From SFJ001 sp045118955 (GTDB lineage Bacteria; Bacillota; Clostridia; Oscillospirales; Ruminococcaceae), in assembly GCA_045118955.1 (NCBI GenBank), contig JBGVKB010000034.1, forward strand, positions 1-9,209: a stretch of 9,209 bases of DNA. Direction: 5' to 3'. Positions within the stretch are counted from its first letter, which is position 1, and every line of letters starts with the position of its first letter. The position numbers and the translations under genes are program-made. Below the pieces are notes generated by a model. That model saw nothing but the letters and a program-made list of their open reading frames with translations. It searched no databases and was not told where the DNA came from. Shown here piece after piece: positions 1 through 5,866 of this stretch.

Positions 1-1127
1 GAGCGCGCAATGCTGGTCTTGCCCACACCCGGAGGGCCTACCAGACAGATGATCTGCCCCTTCACGTCGGGGCTGAGCTTGCGCACCGCGAGGATCTCCA
101 AAATGCGGTCCTTGACCTTGGTCAAGCCGTAATGCTCCCGGTCCAGCACCTGCTGGGCACGGTTGATGTCCAGATCGTCCACCGTGGTCTTGCCCCAGGG
201 CAGGCCGAGGCAGGTGTCCAGATAGGTACGGATGACCGCCGCTTCCTGACTGTTGCCCTGCATACGGGCCAGCCGGTCGGCCTCCTTGTTCAGCTTCTCT
301 ACGGCCTCCTCGCTCAGGGGCAGGCTGCGGATGCGGGCGCGGTAGTCGTCCGCCTCGGCGCGGGCATCCTCGCCCTCACCCAGCTCCTCGGAGATGGCGT
401 GCATCTGCTCACGCAGATAGTAGTCCCGCTGATTTTTGTCCATCTGGTCGTTGACCCGGTCATCGATCTCCTTCTCGATGCGCAGGATCTCGCACTCCTT
501 GCGCAGCAGCACAAGAATGCGCTCCAAACGACCGGTGAGAGTGCTCTCCTCCAGAATGGCCTGCTTGTCCTGATAGCGGAACAGCAGGTTGGCGGGCAGA
601 TAATCGCAGAGCTGCGCCGGGCTTTCGCAGCTCAGGATGTTGTAGATCACGTCCTTGCCCAGCCGGGGACTCAGAGCAAGATACTCCTCGAACGCCTCAT
701 GGATGCTGCGCATCAGGGCATCCACCTCAACCCCATCGGCAGCGGCAAGGCCGCGCACCGGGGCAGGCTTAACGGTGGCCTGCAGGTACTCACCCTGGGT
801 GTCCAGACTGGTCAGGCGGGCGCGGTATTTGCCCTCCACCAGCACCTTGACCAAATCGTCGGCCACGCGCAACACCTGACGTACCTCGGCCACCACACCG
901 CAGGAATACAGATCCTGCGCGGTGGGATCCTCGGTGTCCATCTCCTTCTGCGCCACAAGGAACACGGCATTGGTGTTGTTCATCGCCCACTCAACGGCGG
1001 CAATGGACTTGGCGCGGCCCACCTCAAAATGGACCACATTATTGGGAAAGACCACCATGCCGCGCAGGGCAATGGCCGGCATACGCAGCACGTCATGGTC
1101 TACTTTAATGGTAACGCGTTCAGACAT
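1..1127 (-). CDS. lon: ATP-dependent protease Lon (La), N-terminal part, cut by window edge
   Basis: Lon is a soluble homo-oligomeric AAA+ serine protease that unfolds and degrades damaged and short-lived regulatory proteins. About 375 residues are visible, from MSERVTIKV to the edge. The first ~200 residues form the substrate-binding LON domain (MPAIALRGMVVFPN near the start). A charged helical stretch with the family-typical QMDKNQRDYYLREQM segment lies near residues 228-241. Walker A GPPGVGKT is at 364-371, just before the edge. Walker B, the sensors and the Ser-Lys protease domain lie outside the window, so catalytic integrity cannot be judged; the full family length is about 770-810 residues. 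The ATG at 1125-1127 is chosen because GGGAGG sits 6 nt upstream and the N-terminus aligns with known Lon proteins. It follows clpX in the same direction but has its own promoter. Identification is secure from the coiled-coil and Walker A signatures. Confidence 0.96.
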   Translation of the reverse strand, partial: MSERVTIKVDHDVLRMPAIALRGMVVFPNNVVHFEVGRAKSIAAVEWAMNNTNAVFLVAQKEMDTEDPTAQDLYSCGVVAEVRQVLRVADDLVKVLVEGKYRARLTSLDTQGEYLQATVKPAPVRGLAAADGVEVDALMRSIHEAFEEYLALSPRLGKDVIYNILSCESPAQLCDYLPANLLFRYQDKQAILEESTLTGRLERILVLLRKECEILRIEKEIDDRVNDQMDKNQRDYYLREQMHAISEELGEGEDARAEADDYRARIRSLPLSEEAVEKLNKEADRLARMQGNSQEAAVIRTYLDTCLGLPWGKTTVDDLDINRAQQVLDREHYGLTKVKDRILEILAVRKLSPDVKGQIICLVGPPGVGKTSIAR

Positions 1128-1139
1128 TGAAAACCTCCC

Positions 1140-1171
1140 GGGCGCACGCAAAAAATGGGGACGTCGCGCCC
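1140..1171 (-). promoter_or_regulatory. Hairpin in lon 5' leader abutting the ribosome binding site
   Basis: In the lon transcript GGGCGC-g-ACG (1162-1171) can pair with CGT-GCGCCC (1140-1148), giving 9 base pairs with one bulged base and a 13-nt loop rich in C and U. The stem ends directly next to the lon Shine-Dalgarno GGGAGG (1134-1139) without covering it. It could modulate ribosome access or mRNA stability. Its role is inference. Confidence 0.4.
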
Positions 1172-1183
1172 TGTTGACCCTCG

Positions 1184-1202
1184 TTTCGCATCATCGGCGA
1201 AA
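1184..1202. repeat. Perfect 6-bp inverted repeat in lon leader
   Basis: TTTCGC and GCGAAA flank a 7-nt centre within the transcribed leader, about 15-35 nt downstream of the predicted lon start site. It could be a repressor operator or a small RNA hairpin. It does not match the HrcA CIRCE element or the tandem CtsR heptads known from Gram-positive clp/lon regulation. Six-base arms can occur by chance. Confidence 0.3.
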
Positions 1203-1222
1203 AAACACAGGCTTGAGATATG

Positions 1223-1251
1223 ATTATAGCACAATCCCGCCCCAGTGTCGA
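1223..1251 (-). promoter_or_regulatory. SigA-type promoter of lon with extended -10
   Basis: On the minus strand, TCGACA (-35, 1246-1251; 5 of 6 consensus bases) is separated by 17 nt from a perfect TATAAT (-10, 1223-1228), which is preceded by TG one base upstream (extended -10). The predicted transcription start near 1216 leaves a leader of about 88 nt before the lon ATG. It lies just downstream of the clpX terminator, consistent with independent transcription of lon. Confidence 0.85.
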
Positions 1252-1275
1252 GAGCCGACGCTTTGGTAATGCAAA

Positions 1276-1307
1276 GCAGGCCTTCCGAACTTTGCCGGAA
1301 AGCCTGC
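1276..1307 (-). terminator. Rho-independent terminator-like hairpin after clpX
   Basis: Read on the minus strand, GCAGGCTTTCCG pairs with CGGAAGGCCTGC (12 bp, one G-U pair) around an 8-nt loop, starting 16 nt after the clpX stop codon. The following tract TTTGCATT is only moderately U-rich, so termination may be incomplete. It separates clpX from the lon promoter. Confidence 0.65.
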
Positions 1308-1323
1308 CTGTCCTGTGGTGGGA

Positions 1324-2637
1324 TCACACCTCAGGGAACTGATTCTTATAGCGCTTGCGCACCGCACCGTAATCCAGACGGGGTCTGCCGCCGTTCACGG
1401 TCTCCTCGTCCACCGTCACGCGGATGATGGTGGGGTCGCTGGGGATCTCATACATCACCGGAGTCAGCAGGGTCTCCACCACGCTGCGCAGACCGCGGGC
1501 GCCGCTCTTGCGCTCGATGGTTTTGCGGGCGATGGCGCGCAGTGCGTCCTCGGTGAAGTCAAGCTGCACATTGTCCATCTTGAACAGCGCCTGATACTGC
1601 TTGATCAGGCTGTTCTTCGGCTCCTTCAGGACGCGAACGAGGGCGTCCTCGTCCAGCGGATCCAACACCGTGATGACCGGCACACGGCCGATCAGCTCGG
1701 GGATCAGACCGAACTTCACCAGATCGTGCGGCTCTACCTTCTGCAGCAGGGCACGGCTGGCCGAGTCGCCGGTGGCGCGCAGCTGGCTGCCGAAGCCCAG
1801 TGCAGAGGTGTCGGTGCGGCGCTGGATGTGCTTCTCCAGACCATCAAAGGCACCGCCGCAGATGAACAGGATATTCTTGGTGTTGATCTGGATGAACTCC
1901 TGCTGGGGATGCTTGCGGCCGCCCTGAGGAGGCACGTTGCTCACAGTGCCCTCGAGGATCTTCAGCAGAGCCTGCTGCACACCCTCACCGCCCACATCGC
2001 GGGTGATGGACGGATTCTCGCTGCGGCGGGTGATCTTGTCGATCTCGTCGATGTAGATGATGCCGATCTCAGCCTTGGGGATGTCGAAATCCGCTGCCTG
2101 GATCAGCTTTAGTAGGATGTTCTCCACATCCTCACCCACATAGCCGGCCTCGGTCAGGGTGGTGGCATCGGCGATGGCAAAGGGTACGCCCAGCATCTTG
2201 GCCAGCGTCTGAGCCAGCAGGGTCTTGCCCACGCCGGAGGGGCCCAGCAGCAGCACGTTGCTCTTCTGCAGCTCCACCTCATTGCTGTGGCCGCTCAGGA
2301 TGCGCTTGTAGTGGTTGTAGACCGCCACCGCCAGCACCGTCTTGGCATCGTCCTGACCGATGACATACTGATCAAGGCCCTCCTTGATCTCGGCCGGGGT
2401 CAGCACGTTCACCGAGGGCAGAGCCGGCGCACTGCCGTTCTTGCCGCGGCTGTGACGGCTGCCGGCGCGGGGCAGAGGCTCGTCATCGTGCACGATGGAG
2501 TAGCACAGCTCGATGCACTCGCTGCAGATGTTCACCCCCGGCCCCATGACCATACGCTCCACCGCATCCTGCGTTTTGCCGCAGAAGCTGCAGATGGTGC
2601 TCTTGGTCTTGTCCTTTCCGGAATTGTTGTTAGCCAT
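1324..2637 (-). CDS. clpX: ClpX, ATP-dependent unfoldase subunit of ClpXP protease
   Basis: ClpX is the hexameric AAA+ unfoldase that recognises tagged substrates and feeds them into ClpP. The 437-residue protein is full length. The N-terminal C4 zinc-binding domain has C16, C19, C38 and C41. Walker A GPSGVGKT is at 132-139, the substrate-gripping pore loop GYVG at 165-168, Walker B with IYIDEID at 194-200 and the RKH pore motif at 241-243. A hydrophobic-Gly-Phe ClpP-docking tripeptide (LGF, 280-282; IGF in E. coli) is present, as are GRVP (317-320) and the sensor-2 GARGLR (379-384). The ATG at 2635-2637 has GGGAG a few bases upstream and aligns with family N-termini. The gene begins 28 nt after the clpP stop, so the two are almost certainly cotranscribed, and it ends at a hairpin. 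No key residue appears to be missing. Confidence 0.98.
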   Translation of the reverse strand: MANNNSGKDKTKSTICSFCGKTQDAVERMVMGPGVNICSECIELCYSIVHDDEPLPRAGSRHSRGKNGSAPALPSVNVLTPAEIKEGLDQYVIGQDDAKTVLAVAVYNHYKRILSGHSNEVELQKSNVLLLGPSGVGKTLLAQTLAKMLGVPFAIADATTLTEAGYVGEDVENILLKLIQAADFDIPKAEIGIIYIDEIDKITRRSENPSITRDVGGEGVQQALLKILEGTVSNVPPQGGRKHPQQEFIQINTKNILFICGGAFDGLEKHIQRRTDTSALGFGSQLRATGDSASRALLQKVEPHDLVKFGLIPELIGRVPVITVLDPLDEDALVRVLKEPKNSLIKQYQALFKMDNVQLDFTEDALRAIARKTIERKSGARGLRSVVETLLTPVMYEIPSDPTIIRVTVDEETVNGGRPRLDYGAVRKRYKNQFPEV

Positions 2638-2665
2638 AGAACTCCCTTTGTTGTCGCTGACAAAC

Positions 2666-3250
2666 TCAGCGGTTGGTGATGACCTTGTCGATCAGGCCGT
2701 ACTCGAGGGCCTGCTGCGCGGTCAGGTAGTTGTCGCGCTCGGTGTCCGCCTGCACCATCTCCAGAGGCTGGCCGGTGTACTCACTCAGCAGACCGTTCAG
2801 CTTGTTCTTCAGATGGATGATGTGGTCGGCGTGGATCTTGATGTCGGTGGCCTGACCCTGCAGACCGCTCATCAGGGGCTGATGGATCATGATCTCGGCG
2901 TTGGGCAGAGCCAGACGCTTGCCCTTGGTGCCGCTGGCCAGCAGGAAGGCACCCATGGAGGCGGCCATGCCCATGCAGATGGTGGACACATCGCACTTGA
3001 TATACTTCATGGTATCGTGGATGGCCATGCCCGCAGAGATGGAACCGCCAGGGCTGTTGATATACAGATGGATGTCCTTATCGGGATCCTGACCCTCCAG
3101 ATACAGCAGCTGGGCCACGACCAGGCTGGCGGTGGCATCGTTCACCTGATCGCTCAGCATGATGATGCGGTCATTCAGCAGACGGGAGAAGATGTCATAG
3201 GAACGCTCGCCGCGGGCGGTCTGTTCCACAACGTAAGGTACCAAACTCAT
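2666..3250 (-). CDS. clpP: ClpP, ATP-dependent Clp protease proteolytic subunit
   Basis: ClpP is the tetradecameric serine protease barrel that degrades proteins unfolded by ClpX or other Clp ATPases. The 194-residue protein has the standard family length with little or no propeptide. The catalytic triad is visible: Ser98 in GMAASMGAF, His123 in MIHQP and Asp173 in ERDNYL. The oxyanion-loop stretch INSPGGS (65-70 region) and the C-terminal EYGLID are also family hallmarks. The ATG at 3248-3250 is supported by AGGAGG at 3260-3265, 9 nt upstream. It is followed by clpX after 28 nt and preceded by tig, with a terminator-like hairpin between tig and clpP. I found no convincing -35/-10 pair between that hairpin and clpP, so expression may depend partly on read-through from the tig promoter. 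Confidence 0.98.
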   Translation of the reverse strand: MSLVPYVVEQTARGERSYDIFSRLLNDRIIMLSDQVNDATASLVVAQLLYLEGQDPDKDIHLYINSPGGSISAGMAIHDTMKYIKCDVSTICMGMAASMGAFLLASGTKGKRLALPNAEIMIHQPLMSGLQGQATDIKIHADHIIHLKNKLNGLLSEYTGQPLEMVQADTERDNYLTAQQALEYGLIDKVITNR

Positions 3251-3300
3251 AGCTTTTCGCCTCCTGTGCTCATTTTCTGCAAATTACGACTTGTGTAAAA

Positions 3301-3347
3301 TTGACCGATACGCCCTTAGCCTGTGCGGCTCCCTGCGTACCGGTCAA
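3301..3347 (-). terminator. Hairpin with U-tract between tig and clpP (terminator or attenuator)
   Basis: On the minus strand TTGACCGGTACGC (3335-3347) pairs with GCGTATCGGTCAA (3301-3313) over 13 bp with one G-U pair. The 21-nt loop can form an inner AGCC/GGCT stem. The outer stem is followed by TTTTA. It begins 20 nt after the tig stop. Its outer TTGACC resembles a -35 box, but no -10 is found at the right spacing. Because clpP lacks a clear promoter downstream, partial termination is a reasonable inference. Confidence 0.7.
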
Positions 3348-3367
3348 CTTTGAAAGCAAATTAGGGC

Positions 3368-4678
3368 TTACTCAGCAGCAGGCTCCTCGGTCACGGTCTC
3401 GGTAGTGATCTCAGCCTTGCTCTTGATGAAGTCGATGGCCTTGTTGATGGCCAGATCATGCTTCACGGCCTCGGCGTCCACAACGGACTTGACCTGCTCG
3501 ACCTCCATCTTGTACTGCTCGGCGATGCGCTTCACCTCAGCCTCGAACTCCTCATCGGAAACGACGATGTTCTCCTTGACGGCGACGGCCTCCAGAGCCA
3601 GACGGATCTTGACCTGCTTCTCAGCGCGCTCAGCGAAGCTGCCGCGGAAGGCAGCCATGTCCTCGCCCATGTACTTCAGGTAGTCGTCCAGCTTCAGACC
3701 CTGCTGAGACAGACGGTAGCCGAAGTCACGGATGATCTCGTCAATGGCGGTGTCCACCATAGCCTGGGGGATCTCAGCCTGCATACCAGCGATGACCTGA
3801 TCGACCAGAGCGTTCTCCACGTCCAGATCGGCCTGCTGGGTCTCCACGTCCTCCAGACCCTTGCGGATGCTGGCGCGCAGCTCCTCCAGAGTGTCGAACT
3901 CGCTCACGTCCTTGGCGAACTCATCGTCCAGCTCGGGCAGCTCGCGGGCCTTGACCTCATGCAGCTTGACCTTGAAGACAGCGGGCTTGTCGGCCAGCTC
4001 GTCGGCGTGGTACTCAACGGGGAAAGTGACGTTCACATCGAACTCCTCGCCAGCGACATGGCCGACGATCTGCTCCTCAAAGCCGGGAATGAAGGAACCG
4101 GAACCCAGCTCCAGAGCGTAGTGCTCACCCTTGCCGCCGTCAAAAGCGACGCCGTCGATGAAGCCCTCGAAGTCGATGTCAGCGGTGTCGCCCAGCTGAG
4201 CGGCGCCCTCGCGGGTGACCATGCGGGCGTTGCGCATCTGCATACGGGAGATCTCGGCCTCGACCTGCTCCTCATCGATAGTATTGACCTTGCGGGTGGC
4301 CTTCAAACCGGTGTACTCGCCCAGAACGACCTCGGGCTTCACGGCGACCAGAACCTTCAGCACGGCACCCTCAGCGGCGCTCATGGACAGGATCTCAGGC
4401 TCGGGGTTGCCCACGATCTCGATGCCGGCCTCGTTGACGGCAGCCTCGTACTCATAGGGGAACAGGTCGTTGATGGCATCCATCAGGAACAGATCCTCGC
4501 CGTACATCTTCTCGATGGTCTTGCGGGGAGCCTTGCCCTTGCGGAAGCCGGGCACAGCGTACTTCTTGCCCTCGCGCTTGAACGCCTTGTCGGCGGCGGC
4601 GCTCAGGGTCTCTGCGTCGATGGAAAACTGCAGCTCCTGCATGCTCTTCTCGAGCTTTTCACTTTTGATGAGTTTCAT
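3368..4678 (-). CDS. tig: Trigger factor, ribosome-associated chaperone and prolyl isomerase
   Basis: Trigger factor binds near the ribosome exit tunnel, shields nascent chains and catalyses prolyl cis-trans isomerisation. The 436-residue protein matches the usual length. The ribosome-docking signature GFRKGKAPR is at 44-52 in the N-terminal domain. The FKBP-like domain spans about 160-245, with GDTADIDFEGFIDG and LGSGSFIPGFE. The helical substrate-cradling C-terminal domain follows and ends in a Thr/Glu/Ala-rich tail. The ATG at 4676-4678 has GGAGG 8 nt upstream and gives the typical MKLIKSEKLEKS start. It has its own extended -10 promoter in the 108-nt gap after the metallophosphoesterase gene. 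It precedes clpPX, the common bacterial arrangement linking folding of new proteins with their degradation. Confidence 0.98.
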   Translation of the reverse strand: MKLIKSEKLEKSMQELQFSIDAETLSAAADKAFKREGKKYAVPGFRKGKAPRKTIEKMYGEDLFLMDAINDLFPYEYEAAVNEAGIEIVGNPEPEILSMSAAEGAVLKVLVAVKPEVVLGEYTGLKATRKVNTIDEEQVEAEISRMQMRNARMVTREGAAQLGDTADIDFEGFIDGVAFDGGKGEHYALELGSGSFIPGFEEQIVGHVAGEEFDVNVTFPVEYHADELADKPAVFKVKLHEVKARELPELDDEFAKDVSEFDTLEELRASIRKGLEDVETQQADLDVENALVDQVIAGMQAEIPQAMVDTAIDEIIRDFGYRLSQQGLKLDDYLKYMGEDMAAFRGSFAERAEKQVKIRLALEAVAVKENIVVSDEEFEAEVKRIAEQYKMEVEQVKSVVDAEAVKHDLAINKAIDFIKSKAEITTETVTEEPAAE

Positions 4679-4780
4679 TATTATCGTCCTCCAAAAAAGA
4701 ATCTACGAATTTGTCCGGCGTGCACCTGGCGCGTCGTCGGGCGCCTCGGCCCTCACCGGCGTTTACAGCCATTCCCCAGC

Positions 4781-4809
4781 ATTATATCACAGGCAACCTG
4801 TGATTTCCA
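4781..4809 (-). promoter_or_regulatory. SigA-type promoter of tig with extended -10
   Basis: On the minus strand, TGGAAA (4804-4809; 4 of 6 consensus bases) lies 17 nt from a perfect TATAAT (4781-4786), preceded by TG one base upstream. The -10 directly abuts the stop codon of the upstream metallophosphoesterase gene, so the -35 and spacer are inside that gene's last codons. The predicted leader before the tig ATG is about 96 nt. Confidence 0.8.
4786..4804. promoter_or_regulatory. Operator-like perfect dyad in the tig promoter spacer
   Basis: ATCACAGG and CCTGTGAT form perfect 8-bp arms around a 3-bp centre. The inner 17 bp coincide exactly with the spacer between the tig -35 and -10. This is where a repressor or spacer-binding activator would act. 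It also encodes the last residues and stop of the upstream gene. It matches neither CIRCE nor the CtsR box. Function is inferred from position only. Confidence 0.45.
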
Positions 4810-5494
4810 GAGGTTTTTCAATTTTCAGCGGGCAAAAATTCAGCCCGTCCGCCGAGATCAGGCGATATTCGATGCCATCCACCCTTCCCTGCACCGCGTG
4901 GCGCACAAAACCTCCGTGGAGATGCCCGTAAAAGCAGCGGGTCACGCCAAACTCTTTGAGCAGGGCAATGACCTCCGGCGCGCTGGTGCCGGGGTACACC
5001 GGCGGGTAGTGGAGAAAGACCAGCTTCTCCCCCTCCCCGGCGGATTCAAGACTCATGCGCAGACGGCCCAGCTCCCGGTTCATCACCTTTTCGTCGTGGG
5101 CTTCGCCGATGTCAAACAGCCAGCTTCGGGTACCGCACAGGGTGACCCCTTCCACCTCATAGCTGTTGTTGTGCAGCAGCCGCAGACTGTCAAAGCCCTT
5201 CGCCTCAAAATATTTGTTCATCTTATTGGCGGTGCTCCACCAATAGTCATGGTTCCCCTTGATGAGCAGCTTGCGCCCGGGCAGACTCTGAATGAACGCA
5301 AAGTCCTGCTCGGTGTCCTCCAGACGCATGGCCCAGCTGGTATCTCCGGCCAGCACCACCGTGTCCTCCGGACCGATCAGCCGCCGCCAGTTCTCCTCGA
5401 TGCGGGCAACGTGGTTCTTCCACCCGGGGAAGATGTCCATCGGCTTGGACGCACCCAGCGAAAGGTGCAGATCACCGATCGCAAAAATTGCCAT
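4787..5494 (-). CDS. Calcineurin-like metallophosphoesterase, specificity unknown
   Basis: This is a predicted two-metal phosphohydrolase of the calcineurin-like fold, 235 residues, with no signal peptide or membrane segment and so probably cytoplasmic. The motifs appear in the expected order: GDLHL with D8 and H10, AGDTSW with D51, GNHDYWW with N81 and H82, HYPP with H162, and YGHLHG with H191 and H193. All usual metal ligands are therefore present. The overall pattern resembles the uncharacterised group COG1768 as I remember it; the physiological substrate is not known to me. The ATG at 5492-5494 follows AGGAGG by 4 nt. The gene is divergent from the DUF1540 ORF (63-bp gap, no confident promoter in either direction), and its 3' end overlaps the tig promoter. 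Transcription across the gene would continue into tig, as I see no terminator between them. Confidence 0.93.
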   Translation of the reverse strand: MAIFAIGDLHLSLGASKPMDIFPGWKNHVARIEENWRRLIGPEDTVVLAGDTSWAMRLEDTEQDFAFIQSLPGRKLLIKGNHDYWWSTANKMNKYFEAKGFDSLRLLHNNSYEVEGVTLCGTRSWLFDIGEAHDEKVMNRELGRLRMSLESAGEGEKLVFLHYPPVYPGTSAPEVIALLKEFGVTRCFYGHLHGGFVRHAVQGRVDGIEYRLISADGLNFCPLKIEKPLEITGCL

Positions 5495-5557
5495 AGAACC
5501 TCCTGACTAAACCGCACGCCCGCCGGCCACAATAGAGGGCGTAAGGGGGCATGAAAC

Positions 5558-5716
5558 ATGGAAAAGAACGAACCCATTCTCAACGGGATCTGCTGCGAGG
5601 TGGACAACTGCGTCCACAACAACGGCGCGTGCTGCTGCACCGCCCACGAGATCCGGGTGAAGAACCGCTCCACCCATCCCGAAGAGACCATGTGTGAGAC
5701 GTTCCGCGAGGTCTAA
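5558..5716 (+). CDS. DUF1540 family cysteine-rich small protein (52 aa)
   Basis: This is the only plus-strand gene in the window. It encodes 52 residues starting MEKNEPILNG, with seven cysteines at 12, 13, 18, 25, 26, 27 and 46 and histidines at 20, 30 and 40. The pattern, a C-x4-C pair followed by a Cys cluster, then TAHEIRV and a terminal MCETF, matches my knowledge of DUF1540 (PF07561), found in Clostridia and relatives. It probably binds a metal such as zinc. Its biological role is unknown to me. The ATG at 5558 has AAGGGGG (5543-5549) 8 nt upstream, and a strong terminator follows 47 nt after the stop. An alternative ATG at 5551 is out of frame. It is divergent from the metallophosphoesterase and convergent with thrC. 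Family assignment is fairly sure. Confidence 0.85.
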   Translation: MEKNEPILNGICCEVDNCVHNNGACCCTAHEIRVKNRSTHPEETMCETFREV

Positions 5717-5763
5717 GGCAGGCGTTACAGCCCGCTGACCCCTCTGTATTCGCTCTCACATGG

Positions 5764-5809
5764 AAAAAGTCTGCTGCGCTGAAAAACTTCTCGGCGCGGC
5801 AGGCTTTTT
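5764..5809. terminator. Bidirectional intrinsic terminator between DUF1540 gene and thrC
   Basis: AAAAAGTCTGCTGCGC (5764-5779) pairs with GCGCGGCAGGCTTTTT (5794-5809) over 16 bp with two G-U pairs around a 14-nt loop. The A-run and T-run give a U-tract on both strands (TTTTTGTTTATT on plus, TTTTT on minus). It suits the convergent genes on each side, the DUF1540 ORF on plus and thrC on minus. The rest of 5717-5866 shows only a 6-bp inverted repeat (5819-5836) of no clear meaning. Confidence 0.9.
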
Positions 5810-5866
5810 GTTTATTCGTCATCGCTAAAACGATGAATTATCCGTATCATTCAAACTGTAAAGCCA

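Noticed and set aside
3335..3347. CtsR-like GGTCAA or a TTGACC -35 box upstream of clpP
   Set aside because: There is no tandem heptad as CtsR requires and no -10 sequence at 16-18 nt. The sequence is fully explained as one arm of the tig/clpP hairpin.
3458..5506. 682-codon open frame on the plus strand, antisense to tig and the metallophosphoesterase gene
   Set aside because: It is the mirror of two secure genes in GC-rich sequence where stop codons are rare on the opposite strand. The translation is low-complexity (rich in L, H, Q, D, G), crosses a promoter and an intergenic gap, and shows no recognisable domain.
5495..5557. Promoters for the divergent phosphoesterase and DUF1540 genes
   Set aside because: Only CACAAT (plus) and TATTGT (minus) resemble -10 boxes, and neither has an acceptable -35 at normal spacing. 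I would be guessing.
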